From the NCBI GenBank assembly GCA_937910785.1, contig CALDLG010000210.1, positions 1-64,000 on the forward strand: a stretch of 64,000 bases of DNA. The letters are read 5' to 3'. The stretch comes from an uncultured Lachnospiraceae bacterium (GTDB taxonomy: Bacteria; Bacillota; Clostridia; Lachnospirales; Lachnospiraceae). Each line of letters starts with the position of its first letter. Position 1 is the first letter of the stretch. Positions 9,323 to 17,921 of the stretch are shown piece after piece. Under the pieces are notes generated by a model. The model made no database searches, was not told where the DNA came from, and saw only the letters and a program-made list of their open reading frames with translations. The position numbers and the translations under genes are program-made.

Positions 9323-10169
9323 GATATCAGGCTATCATATGAGAATGGCATGGAAAAATATAAGGATACCGTTCATCTTTATGATTGTCGTGCTGTATGT
9401 GATGGAAAGTCTTTCAGCAGTTTTAACCTTCAGCCAGAGTGTGCATATAGGTGTTACACCATTCGCCTTTGTTTTTTTAATCAATAATTATAAGATTCAA
9501 TTCATTATAGCGGCATGTGCAGTTATTTTATTCTGTAATGCGCCATTTGAGGATGAATCCTATCAATATATGGTTTCCAGAGCAGGAAAACTGTCATGGG
9601 GATTAGGGCAGATTCTTTATATATTGAAAATGTCGATGCTTTATATTGCCTGTCTGGCTGCGGCAACGATGATTCCTTTTCTTGGACATATTACATGGTC
9701 AAATGAATGGGGTAAGATTTGGGGGACGCTGGGAAAAACAAATGCCGGAGCAGATTTCGGTGTGGAATTGTCAGTATCTCAAAATATTATACGGAAATAT
9801 GAGCCTGTTGATGCGTTAATCATAAGTATCTTACTGGAATTTTCCTGTATTTTGTGTATCGGACTGCTTATTTATTTTGGAAATAAAGTGACTGGTAAAT
9901 CAGTAGGAACATTCATAGGCGCACTAACCGCTGTCTTGGATATATGTGTTTCCAATGATTGGATGGAATGGGCGTATGGATTTTCACCAGTAAGCCTGAC
10001 GCAGTTAGAGCTGTTTAATGGATTTGCACCAAAATGGGGGATTAATCTGGCATATGCAGGGAAATTTTTTCTGATTGTAACAGTAAGCCTTAGCGCTTTA
10101 TGTGTGGCTGCAAACTATAAGGAAAAAGCAATCAATAGAATCAGCAGGAGGCGTATTCATGGAAGATAA
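9309..10169 (+). CDS. ABC-2-like membrane protein, second of pair
   Basis: This 286-residue integral membrane protein has about six predicted helices. It shares size and layout with the preceding gene, including a cytoplasmic loop (CNAPFEDESYQYMVSRAGK) in the same place. The two are probably diverged halves of one permease. It starts inside the end of the preceding gene and its own end overlaps the ATPase gene by 11 bp, so the four-gene operon is tightly coupled. Function is inferred from the operon: a dedicated peptide or drug exporter, or a self-protection transporter. The transported molecule cannot be told from sequence. Confidence 0.7.
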   Translation: MKANKISGYHMRMAWKNIRIPFIFMIVVLYVMESLSAVLTFSQSVHIGVTPFAFVFLINNYKIQFIIAACAVILFCNAPFEDESYQYMVSRAGKLSWGLGQILYILKMSMLYIACLAAATMIPFLGHITWSNEWGKIWGTLGKTNAGADFGVELSVSQNIIRKYEPVDALIISILLEFSCILCIGLLIYFGNKVTGKSVGTFIGALTAVLDICVSNDWMEWAYGFSPVSLTQLELFNGFAPKWGINLAYAGKFFLIVTVSLSALCVAANYKEKAINRISRRRIHGR

Positions 10170-10806
10170 ATGTGGGATTTTTGTAGATAATGTGACAAAA
10201 TCGTTTGGCAGTCAAGAGGTTTTAAAAACTGTATGCGCAAAATTTGAAATGAGTAGAATCTATGGAATTGTAGGAAGAAACGGTTCCGGAAAAACGGTTC
10301 TGCTCAAATGTATCTGTGGTTTACTGTATCCCACAACAGGAACAGTGACAGTTGATGGCAAGGTTGTTGGAAAAGAGGTGGATTACCCGGAAAATATAGG
10401 GTTTATTATTGAATCGCCGGGGTTTCTGCCAAGGTATTCCGGATTGAAAAACTTGAAATACTTAGCTTCTATCAGGGGAAAGGCTGGGGAAGACGAAATA
10501 CGAAAATATATGGAACTCGTGGGATTAAATTCTGATGATAAGAAACATGTTGGAAATTATTCGCTTGGCATGAGGCAGCGTCTTGGAATCGCACAGGCAC
10601 TAATGGAAAATCCGGGCATTCTTATACTGGATGAGCCGATGAATGCACTTGACAATAATGGTGTTGAAGATATGAGAAAAGTTTTGTTGAAGATGAAAGA
10701 ACAAGGCAAACTAATTATTATTGCAAGTCATGTTCGAGATGACATCGATATTTTATGTAATGAAGTGTACGGAATTGATGCGGGAATTATGAAGAAGATA
10801 CGTTAA
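10159..10806 (+). CDS. ABC transporter ATP-binding protein
   Basis: This 215-residue stand-alone ATPase subunit has Walker A GRNGSGKT at residues 39-46, Q-loop-region residues near IIESPGF, the signature YSLGMRQRLGIAQAL near 135, Walker B ILILDEP near 155 and an H-loop His (ASHVRDD). All catalytic elements are present. The start at 10159 has GGAGG seven bases upstream; the longer frame from 10102 lies inside the permease gene and is unlikely. It belongs to the subfamily that energises ABC-2 exporters and LanF-type immunity transporters. It is the last gene of the operon and is followed by a terminator. Confidence 0.92.
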   Translation: MEDKCGIFVDNVTKSFGSQEVLKTVCAKFEMSRIYGIVGRNGSGKTVLLKCICGLLYPTTGTVTVDGKVVGKEVDYPENIGFIIESPGFLPRYSGLKNLKYLASIRGKAGEDEIRKYMELVGLNSDDKKHVGNYSLGMRQRLGIAQALMENPGILILDEPMNALDNNGVEDMRKVLLKMKEQGKLIIIASHVRDDIDILCNEVYGIDAGIMKKIR

Positions 10807-10833
10807 ATTATAAATGGATGGATAAGTTTATAC

Positions 10834-10888
10834 AAAATGCAATGCAATTCATTTTTGGAAAGAATTGTATAGCATTTTGTTTTGAAAA
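10834..10888 (+). terminator. Terminator after ABC operon
   Basis: A long interrupted stem pairs AAAATGC..CAATTC with GAATTG..GCATTTT and is followed by GTTTTG. It is AT-rich but extended, 27 bp after the ATPase stop. Confidence 0.6.
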
Positions 10889-10893
10889 GCATA

Positions 10894-11106
10894 TCAAAGT
10901 ACGTTCAGATTGGAGGCGCGCACTACCAATGAAAATAAAACGAAAAACACATAATTGTCTGATAAAGGAAATTTAGGCTTTCCTGTTCTTATAGGCAATT
11001 TCAATTTAATAAAACCATTGTATACTTGATTATGTTCTTCTATCCATCTATGTAATATCTCAGTTAATGTATGTATTGCTTGAACATTAAAACGATCTGT
11101 GCTCAT
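10894..11106 (-). CDS. Small hypothetical ORF, possibly a gene fragment
   Basis: This 70-codon frame has no recognisable family. The first 45 residues (starting MSTDRFNVQAIHTLTEIL) have plausible protein composition. The last 25 are hydrophobic and run into the terminator region, so it may be a truncated gene. No good ribosome binding site is seen. It lies in a 423-bp interval between the ABC operon and the large surface-protein gene that otherwise holds only the two terminators. Low confidence that it is expressed. Confidence 0.25.
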   Translation of the reverse strand: MSTDRFNVQAIHTLTEILHRWIEEHNQVYNGFIKLKLPIRTGKPKFPLSDNYVFFVLFSLVVRASNLNVL

Positions 11107-11120
11107 TGAAACAGGCCTCG

Positions 11121-11157
11121 AAAAAACCGCCGTACAGGATATTATCCTATACGGCGG
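11121..11157 (-). terminator. Strong intrinsic terminator of the large surface-protein gene
   Basis: On the minus strand a nearly perfect stem (CCGCCGTA..AGGATA with its complement, 11127-11157) is followed by six T residues (11121-11126). It lies 73 bp after the stop of the large hydrolase gene. Confidence 0.9.
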
Positions 11158-11229
11158 CCTGTTCCTGTCATTTCCTGAACAAATGACTATACCTCCTGAT
11201 TTGAGAGAAATTGAAATGATTGTTGCATA

Positions 11230-14200
11230 CTACCTTTTCCCTTCCTCCACCCACTCATCATCCTCGATCCAGTCATCCTCCGCGTTCCACTCGTCATCGT
11301 CTATCCAGTCATCCTCATTATACACATTCGAAGAATTTTCCACAGGACTCTTTCCGTCTGCTTCCGGCTCATGCCAGTCCTCATCGTCTATCCAGTCGTC
11401 CTCATCATCCTCATCGAAATACCCGTCGTCTTCTTCCTCTACAGATAATTGTATCAGAGAAACTTTCGCTGAACCGTTCTCTTTGGAAACGCTGTTTCTT
11501 CCAGTCGATATGATCCGGATATCATTCTTATATTTCTTCTCCGTTTCATCTTCGTCCACATATTCATCGCCATCGCTTTCATATGTATCTTCATCGTCTT
11601 CATATATATTTTCTTCGTCAACATAAGCTACGCCGCCGTCTTCCATTCCTTCTTCTTCGTATTCATACTTTTCGTAATCGCGGTCGTCCTCATACTCCTC
11701 TTCTCCATATCCCTCATCTTCGTCTGCGTACTCATTCTCTTCCTCCTGATCTGCATATTCATCCGCTTCGTACTTTTCACTGTCACTTTCGTACTCATCC
11801 TCGTCGTCTTCGTACTCATCGTCATCATCTTCGTCGTCTTCCTCATGCCTTTTTTTCAGGAAAAAGAAGATGCCACATCCGGCAACGACCAAAAGCATGC
11901 ATACAAATACGCCTATGACAATCCATCTGGTCCAGGGATTTACGGACTCATCATCCAAAGCCACGCCGGACATGGACTGATCGCTGACAACGATCAGATA
12001 GCAGGAGGCATGGTCGAATCGAAGACTCGCAACGCCATCAGGCCCTATCACCGCATCGCAGATAAATTCCAGCGTTTCGGATTCCGGATCATAGTAAAAC
12101 AAATTAGCATACTGTCCACTGTACTCCGTTCCAAGCGCAACATTCAGGACCGGTTCAAAACCAAAGGCTCCCTCATGCGCCAGTGTAATTTCCAGGTACT
12201 TATTTCCATCCAGAATCGAAGACACTACTTCTTTCGGAACATTTTCCGTTCCAAGCGTAACGCCCATATCTACTTCTGTCATCACGCTTTCATCAACAGA
12301 ATCCACATCGATACTCCATGTTACGGCACCTCCCATGTCCAACAGCAAATCGAAATTCTGCTCTTTGGCCATCTGCAGCTTTTCTGTCGTAAGAATAGTC
12401 GTATCTTCCATCTGAATTGTTACCGCTGGCCGATAATGATTTTCTTCCTCACGCTGTTCCGAACTTTCGCCCCCTTCGTTCTCCGACGCAGCGTTTTCTT
12501 CCGTTCCCTCCGTATTCTGATCCGTTATCTCTGCCGAAGAGCCGGCCGTCGCCTCTGAAGATGTTCCCGTCACATTTCCGGTCTGCGTATTGCCGGCCGA
12601 TGTGCTTCCCTGCTGCGTATTATTACCGGTTGAAGAGTTTCCCTGCTGTGCGTTATCGGCCGAAGAACTTCCCTGCTGCCCGCTGCCTGCGGAAACGTTT
12701 CCGGCTGAGCCATTACCGGTTCCGTTGTCCGTCGAGCCATGGCTTCCGCTTCCAGTCGTGCTTTCATTATTACTACTTCCAGTTGAACTTCCACTTCCCG
12801 TCGAACCACTGTTTCCGCTTCCGGTAGAGCCGGTACTTCCGTTTCCTCCCGTTCCACTCCCCGACGTATTTCCGTTGCTGTCGCTTCCAGCGGTGTTTCC
12901 ACTATTACCGCCTGCACTTCCATTCCCCGTTCCACTTCCCGTCGAGCCGCTGTTTCCATTCCCTGTCGAACCGCTGTTTCCGTTTCCGGTAGAGCCGGTA
13001 CTTCCGTTTCCTCCCGTTCCGCCTCCCGTCGAGCCGCTGTTTCCGTTTCCGGTAGAGCCGGTACTTCCGTTTCCTCCCGTTCCGCTTCCCGTCGTATTTC
13101 CGTTGCTGTCGCTTCCAGCGGTGTTTCCACTATTACCGCCTGCACTTCCATTCCCCGTTCCACTTCCCGTCGAGCCGCTGTTTCCATTCCCTGTCGAACC
13201 GCTGTTTCCGTTTCCGGTAGAGCCGGTACTTCCGTTTCCTCCCGTTCCGCCTCCCGACGTATTTCCACCACTGCCGTTCCCGGTTGAACTTCCGCTTCCG
13301 GTTCCCTCTCCTGTTCCGTTCCCGCCGTTGCCGCTTCCATCCTGCTCTCCATCAGACGGCACCCCGGTCACGTTTTCTTTTACCTGCACAATAATGGGTA
13401 TATGACTTACCGTATAATAATTCGTTTCGTCCGGATTATAGGAAACATAGAACGTGTACTCCCCGATATCTGTCAGTACCGTTTCCACACTGCTTTCCCA
13501 GGCAAATCCCTCCGGAAGCATAATGCTGCCGAGAGAAGCCCCTTTCTTTAATTCCAGCCCGGAAGGAACCTGACAGTTAGGAATCGCTTTCGTAACCGTA
13601 AAACTGATATCCCGCGTAATTTCATTGTATTTTACCGTATCTTCCGGTGTATATACCGCGGCGAAAGCCGGCGTTCCCACGGATACGGACGCGCTGCCGT
13701 CTGTCCAGATCCATCCGTCGGGCAGCGGAATATCCGACAGCTTCAGATCTTTCCGATAAGTAACCGGCGATAAAACCGGCGTCGTCACCGCCGGGTCCGC
13801 TTTTATAACCGTAACCGTACATTTCGCGGTTCCCGCCCCGCTTCTGGTACAGCTGATGGTCGCATCCCCCGGCGATATGGCAGTAACCGTGCCCTTAGTA
13901 TCAACAGTCGCAACAGCGGTGTTACTGCTCGAAAAACTCATATCGTTTACATGATCCACCTTGGAGCCGTTCACATAAGGAATCAGCTTTACGGTTTTAT
14001 CTACCGCCAGTCCGCTCACCGTTTCTTTATTCAATGTTATGGTATCCAGTTTCTCCGGCTGTGAGCAGGCTGAAGCCGGCATATTTTCATATACCGGAAT
14101 TTTGAATACAAAGCTTCTTTCCAAAACGCCGGCCGCACTGTATGCAGACCGGATGTGAAAAGCTTCCTTATAGGGCGCCTGTATATTCTGCATATACTGA

Positions 14201-15792
14201 TGCGTATAATTGGCGTTTCCTCCATTTGAAACATTGAATTTCTCCAGATACAGCGTATCCTGTCCCTTTAAAATATACTGATTTCCGATGATTCCGGCTC
14301 CGCCATAAAGAGATTTGTAGCGTGTATTCCAGCCTTCCTTCTTGGCTTTTTCAAGTCCCCGTACAATGATTTCGGTATTATCTTTTCCATATGCGCTGAT
14401 ATTGTAATAATTATAGTAACCCTGATATCCCGGATAAATGCCGGATATCAAAGAGGATGACCCTTTCGTTCCCTGTTCCTGCAGCACTCTCGCCGTCAGA
14501 TGAAACGGACTGATCCCAAGCTCCTGACCAATTGCGGTAAAAGCCTGCGCATAGGTCCGGCTGTCGTCGGGAATTACGGACGCCATAAAAGAATCTTTTA
14601 AAATTTCCTGTACGGCATCTGCCGTATGATAGGAACTGTTATAGGTCAGCTGTTCAAACTGAAAGATAAACGGATCTGTCAGAAAGTTTCTTGGGTCCAT
14701 ATAATATTTCAGAATTCCTTCCGATGCATAACTCCATCCGCTCTGCGGCGCTTTTCCGCTCTGCCAGGAACCTGCCGTACTGCTCGGAATCCAGCTTTTA
14801 TCTCCAATTTCATTGGCAATGACCGTATTCCAGTCAAGCTTCGTATCAATTCTGACAAAGGTCCATTCAGGATGCTTCTCTTTCAGGGCATAAAGTGCAT
14901 TCTGATAAGAAGCCGGAAACTGATCTATGTCGGGATACCCATCCTCAAGATCCATCAGCGCAGGAATCGCAGACAGATCCAGATAAGTCTCCTCCCAAAC
15001 CGCAAAATCCTCATCCGAAGTCGCCAGATAATTCTTTTCAACATAACCCGTATATTCCCCGCCATTCCAGTACAAAAGCACGCGGTACCATATATTTCCA
15101 TAAGCATCGGATTCCACATCCGTAATCTGTACGGACTGGCCGCTGACTACCGTCCGGACTGTCCCGCTGTCCGGCGATGGGCTTTCTTTTACTTCATATT
15201 CATCACACAGATAAACCGATGCGAGAATCGCCTTTCTCTGTAAAATATCCTGCAATCCGCTTCTGGCTTCTTCCGGATTCTTTATTACATTCCCGCCCGA
15301 CGGCACCTCGATAACAATCGCCGGAATTTCCATCCCTTCTCTAAGTTCATCCGCGACAGCGTATTGGGTTTCATCCCATTTGGGGTAAAAAGTATAAACT
15401 TCAAGCTGTGTCTGCTCATAATCCTCCTCGCATTCCCAGGTTACAGGCAGCTCTACAGGCTCGTCTTCACCTTCCAGCCACACAGAAAGCATTTCAGGAA
15501 AAACACCCAGCACTTCCTCCAACATCGGCTTATATGTACAGGAATAATAAGAATCCTCTTCGGCAAGCGCTTCAAAAGCCGTAATATAGCGAGCAGACGT
15601 TTCCGTATTCTCCTCCGGCAGATCCGTCTCTTCCGATAATCCGTTCTCCCCGGATTGTTCCATGTCTTCCGGTTCTTCGGAAATTTCCGGTTCCGAGGCC
15701 AGAACACTGACCGGCTGAATAAAAGCCAGCCATGCTGCCATAATACAGGATACTGTTCTTATGAATTGTCTTGTATTTTTAATCTTTTTCAT
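11230..15792 (-). CDS. Large membrane-anchored glucosaminidase-like surface protein with acidic cytoplasmic tail
   Basis: This is a 1520-residue multidomain surface protein. From the chosen ATG (15792), a signal peptide runs to about residue 33, ending near VSVLA. An SH3-like segment follows (about 205-260, GNIWYRVLLYWNGGEYTGYVEKNYL), then a glucosaminidase-type domain (about 370-570) whose likely catalytic Glu is in RVLQEQGTKG. Bacterial Ig-like Big2 sequence follows (about 600-690), then further beta-rich segments and a Gly/Ser/Asn/Thr repeat linker (about 830-1110). Near 1285-1312 is a membrane helix. The last ~208 residues are overwhelmingly Asp/Glu/Tyr, with three DDWI(D/E)D-type repeats near the end. 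The family probably cleaves peptidoglycan glycans for cell separation or remodelling. An upstream in-frame ATG (15837) would disrupt the signal peptide. The acidic cytoplasmic tail is unusual. Confidence 0.85.
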   Translation of the reverse strand: MKKIKNTRQFIRTVSCIMAAWLAFIQPVSVLASEPEISEEPEDMEQSGENGLSEETDLPEENTETSARYITAFEALAEEDSYYSCTYKPMLEEVLGVFPEMLSVWLEGEDEPVELPVTWECEEDYEQTQLEVYTFYPKWDETQYAVADELREGMEIPAIVIEVPSGGNVIKNPEEARSGLQDILQRKAILASVYLCDEYEVKESPSPDSGTVRTVVSGQSVQITDVESDAYGNIWYRVLLYWNGGEYTGYVEKNYLATSDEDFAVWEETYLDLSAIPALMDLEDGYPDIDQFPASYQNALYALKEKHPEWTFVRIDTKLDWNTVIANEIGDKSWIPSSTAGSWQSGKAPQSGWSYASEGILKYYMDPRNFLTDPFIFQFEQLTYNSSYHTADAVQEILKDSFMASVIPDDSRTYAQAFTAIGQELGISPFHLTARVLQEQGTKGSSSLISGIYPGYQGYYNYYNISAYGKDNTEIIVRGLEKAKKEGWNTRYKSLYGGAGIIGNQYILKGQDTLYLEKFNVSNGGNANYTHQYMQNIQAPYKEAFHIRSAYSAAGVLERSFVFKIPVYENMPASACSQPEKLDTITLNKETVSGLAVDKTVKLIPYVNGSKVDHVNDMSFSSSNTAVATVDTKGTVTAISPGDATISCTRSGAGTAKCTVTVIKADPAVTTPVLSPVTYRKDLKLSDIPLPDGWIWTDGSASVSVGTPAFAAVYTPEDTVKYNEITRDISFTVTKAIPNCQVPSGLELKKGASLGSIMLPEGFAWESSVETVLTDIGEYTFYVSYNPDETNYYTVSHIPIIVQVKENVTGVPSDGEQDGSGNGGNGTGEGTGSGSSTGNGSGGNTSGGGTGGNGSTGSTGNGNSGSTGNGNSGSTGSGTGNGSAGGNSGNTAGSDSNGNTTGSGTGGNGSTGSTGNGNSGSTGGGTGGNGSTGSTGNGNSGSTGNGNSGSTGSGTGNGSAGGNSGNTAGSDSNGNTSGSGTGGNGSTGSTGSGNSGSTGSGSSTGSSNNESTTGSGSHGSTDNGTGNGSAGNVSAGSGQQGSSSADNAQQGNSSTGNNTQQGSTSAGNTQTGNVTGTSSEATAGSSAEITDQNTEGTEENAASENEGGESSEQREEENHYRPAVTIQMEDTTILTTEKLQMAKEQNFDLLLDMGGAVTWSIDVDSVDESVMTEVDMGVTLGTENVPKEVVSSILDGNKYLEITLAHEGAFGFEPVLNVALGTEYSGQYANLFYYDPESETLEFICDAVIGPDGVASLRFDHASCYLIVVSDQSMSGVALDDESVNPWTRWIVIGVFVCMLLVVAGCGIFFFLKKRHEEDDEDDDDEYEDDEDEYESDSEKYEADEYADQEEENEYADEDEGYGEEEYEDDRDYEKYEYEEEGMEDGGVAYVDEENIYEDDEDTYESDGDEYVDEDETEKKYKNDIRIISTGRNSVSKENGSAKVSLIQLSVEEEDDGYFDEDDEDDWIDDEDWHEPEADGKSPVENSSNVYNEDDWIDDDEWNAEDDWIEDDEWVEEGKR
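12865..13256 (-). repeat. Tandem 228-bp duplication within Gly/Ser/Asn linker
   Basis: Two apparently identical copies of 164 bp, at 12865-13028 and 13093-13256, lie exactly 228 bp apart inside the linker-coding part of the large surface protein. Smaller degenerate units of 12-36 bp (encoding GNGNSGST and SGSTG-like runs) fill the flanks from about 12590 to 13330. The period is a multiple of three, so copy-number changes keep the frame. The near-identity suggests recent duplication and likely length variation between strains. Confidence 0.85.
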
Positions 15793-15860
15793 TTGTCCGG
15801 AGATCCTTTCCTTTGTCTGCCTGCTCGCACGAATCATACTGCTGTTTTCTCAGTAGTATT

Positions 15861-15890
15861 AATGTATCATTATGCAGGGTATTATGTCAA
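15861..15890 (-). promoter_or_regulatory. Sigma-A-like promoter of the large surface-protein gene
   Basis: TTGACA (15885-15890), an 18-bp spacer and TACATT (15861-15866) on the minus strand lie about 70 bp upstream of the chosen start. The -35 is consensus and the -10 matches four of six positions. It lies immediately beside the truncated permease start, so the rearrangement there left this promoter intact. Confidence 0.6.
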
Positions 15891-15901
15891 CTACATAAAA
15901 A

Positions 15902-16276
15902 ATGTCTGTTGGAATTGAAAACAGCCCTGTCATAAATGTAGTTTTCCGGACAGCGTATTACATCCCATCCATTTGGGGAGGTTCCATAGCCATTGCAATC
16001 TTATGGAGAGCTGTTTTCAATATGGATGGTTTGATTAATACGATACTTGGTGTTTTTGGAATAAAAAAGATTAATTGGATGGCAAGCCCTGAAGGCGCAA
16101 TGACTGTGATTGTAGCGCTTCGTGTTTGGCAGTTTGGCTCTGCGATGGTAATTTTTCTGGCGGCGCTAAATGGCGTGCCGCAGGACCTTTATGAAGTGGT
16201 GTCAATTGATGGTGCAGGTAAATGGGCGCAATTCTTTAAAATTACTGTTCCAATGATTACTCCTATTATTTTTTAT
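15902..16276 (+). pseudogene. MalF/UgpA-type sugar permease, middle fragment (5' truncated, split by element)
   Basis: This fragment of a carbohydrate ABC transporter permease has the typical FRTAYYIPSIWGGSIAIAIL helix region and the EAA-loop region (YEVVSIDGAGKWAQFFKITVPMITP) that contacts the ATPase. The first ~100 residues of the family are absent, because homology begins immediately next to the large surface-protein promoter. The frame ends a few bases into an inserted element. Joining 16276 to 21666 restores an uninterrupted frame that reads IIFY followed by NLITQFCQ. So the permease was truncated at its 5' end and separately interrupted. It cannot make a working transporter. The matching 3' part is at 21666-21914. 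Confidence 0.88.
16267..16276. repeat. Left 10-bp direct repeat (insertion site) of mobile element
   Basis: TATTTTTTAT occurs here and again at 21656-21665, at the two boundaries between permease sequence and foreign DNA. Removing one copy plus the intervening DNA restores the permease frame, so these are the core recombination or target-duplication sites. Confidence 0.75.
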
Positions 16277-16451
16277 TGATTTTATAGCGGAAAATCTTCT
16301 TATAAGCCTCCGTAAATGTTTATAGCATCTTGCAGAAGTGGCTTAAAATCAAGGTTTTCCGCTTATCCCTTTATATCATGCCATATCTCTATATAAGTTG
16401 GTTTTGTAAAGTCGGGCACCATTTTAGCACCACAAATTATAGGAGGACGAC

Positions 16452-16814
16452 ATGAAAAACGAACTTTTAGACAAGGGTATTATAACCCCGTCCGGCGAAA
16501 TCAGCAAGGATAAGATAAACCTTGTAGCCGGGGCAGTCACGCAGCCTTTCGCGGAAATGGTTTGGGTGACGACAGGCGGCGACATGGAAACCATAAACCG
16601 CCTTACGGACATTCTTGTTACCATGAACACCCACGCCGACCGGGGGAAGCTGTTCAAAATCCTAAAAATGCTCTACGGGCTTATGGGCTTGCCCTTTTCA
16701 GAGGAAGCCGAGCCAATGGACGCAGACCCCGCCGTTTTGGGATATTTCATTTTTTCCTTTACGGCAGACTTTGGCGAAACCATGCAGGACATAATCGCAG
16801 ACGAAAAAGAATAA
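16452..16814 (+). CDS. Small hypothetical protein of the mobile element
   Basis: This 120-residue soluble protein is of unknown function and has a good ribosome binding site (AGGAGG, five bases before the ATG). It is rich in Asp/Glu at the C-terminus and has no membrane segment or recognisable motif. A block around residues 40-60 (TTGGDMETINRLTDILVTMN) looks helical. GC content is higher than in the flanking permease, matching the replication and mobilization genes that follow. It is the first gene at the left end of the element. I do not recognise the family. Confidence 0.6.
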   Translation: MKNELLDKGIITPSGEISKDKINLVAGAVTQPFAEMVWVTTGGDMETINRLTDILVTMNTHADRGKLFKILKMLYGLMGLPFSEEAEPMDADPAVLGYFIFSFTADFGETMQDIIADEKE

Positions 16815-17023
16815 CGACCCGCGCAGCGGCGTTTCCGCTTCCCATTAACGGGAGGACAGGGACGCCGCTTTTTTCATGCCCTTTGTTACGCAGTAGGGGC
16901 AGAAAAAGCCTTGCCACAGGCGGCTTTGCGGGCGCGGATTTGGCGCGGCGGGGGAAATATGCCTTTTCCCAAAAAACGCGCTTCTACTGCGTAACAGGCT
17001 ATCAGGAAAGGAGTGATGAAGCT

Positions 17024-17779
17024 ATGGCAGTTTTCCGCGTAGAACGGAACAAGGGCTACACCGTAATGAGCAACCACCATTTACGCAACAAGGAACTGAC
17101 CTTAAAGGCAAAGGGGCTTCTGTCGCAAATGCTTTCACTTCCCGAAGATTGGGACTACACCCTTGCGGGGCTTTCCCATATCAACCGGGAGAGTATCGAC
17201 GCTATCCGCACCGCCATATGGGAGCTTGAAAAAGCCGGGTATATCACAAGGCGGCAGGGGCGCGACGAAAAAGGCAAAATGACCGCGATAGAGTACACCA
17301 TATATGAGCAGCCCCAACCGCCGCTATCGGATAACCCGACATTGGAAAACCCGACAACGGATAACCCGACGACGGAAAATCCAATGCAATTAAATAAAGA
17401 TATACAAAGGACTGACTTACCAAAAAAAGAAAAACCAAATACAGATTTATCAAGTACCCATTCCATTCCTATCCTTTCCGGCGGTTTGGAAAACCGCTTT
17501 GAACCCTTACCATGCGGGGAAGCCGGAAAAGAGCCGGAACAGAAAAGAAAGGAAGCGTCCACACAGAGCGCAACAGAAATCTACCGGGAAATCATCAAGG
17601 ACAATATCGACTATGACATTCTCATACTGGATAACGGCATGGAGAAAGACCGCATAGACGAAATTGTTGACATCATGCTTGAAACGGTATGCACAGCGAG
17701 AAAGTCCGTCCGCATTGCCGGGGACGACTACCCCGCAGAGCTTGTAAAGGCTAAGTTTCCAGTGCTTGCGACAGGGTAA
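17024..17779 (+). pseudogene. Replication-initiator-like helix-turn-helix protein, 3' truncated
   Basis: The N-terminal domain (residues 1-100, MAVFRVERNKGYTVMSNHHL onward) is the winged-helix replication-initiator-like domain common in clostridial plasmids and conjugative elements. A polar linker with repeated NPT triplets follows near residue 110, then a C-terminal segment typical of DUF6017 proteins (ATEIYREIIKDNIDYDIL). The sequence matches as far as DDYPAELVKAKF and then breaks into six unrelated residues (PVLATG) and a stop. At that point it runs into the antisense 3' end of a relaxase stub. So roughly the last 60-80 residues are lost through a deletion. The start at 17024 follows GAAAGGAG. 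Confidence 0.75.
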
Positions 17780-17921
17780 AGCCAAACTCAATATCTGCCG
17801 TTTCATAGCTGCACCCGAAAGAGGATATAAGCATTTTCCCGTCCGTCTTGTCCGGGTTTTCGATATAGTCAAGGGCTTTGCTTAGAGTGCTTTTAACAGG
17901 CTTAATCTTTGTAACCGCCAT
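17751..17921 (-). pseudogene. Relaxase/mobilization nuclease, N-terminal stub
   Basis: Fifty-six residues begin MAVTKIKPVKSTLSKAL and continue to FGFTLSQALE, which matches the N-terminus of clostridial relaxases (MobA/VirD2 type) that nick the origin of transfer. Two residues later the frame ends, because the sequence crosses into the 3' part of the replication-initiator gene. The catalytic Tyr, if it lies in this early region, and the His motif are not complete, and the remaining several hundred residues are missing. The start overlaps the end of mobC by 40 bp, the usual mobC-relaxase arrangement. Non-functional. Confidence 0.8.

Noticed and set aside
12590..13330. Short regularly spaced repeats resembling a CRISPR array
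   Set aside because: The repeats are coding, degenerate, contiguous and multiples of three, with no unique spacers and no cas genes.
12590..13405. Proline/leucine-rich plus-strand frame of 271 codons and a Glu/Ala/Arg-rich minus-strand frame over the same DNA
   Set aside because: Both are read-outs of the repetitive linker DNA in the wrong frame. Repeats of this type leave several frames open.
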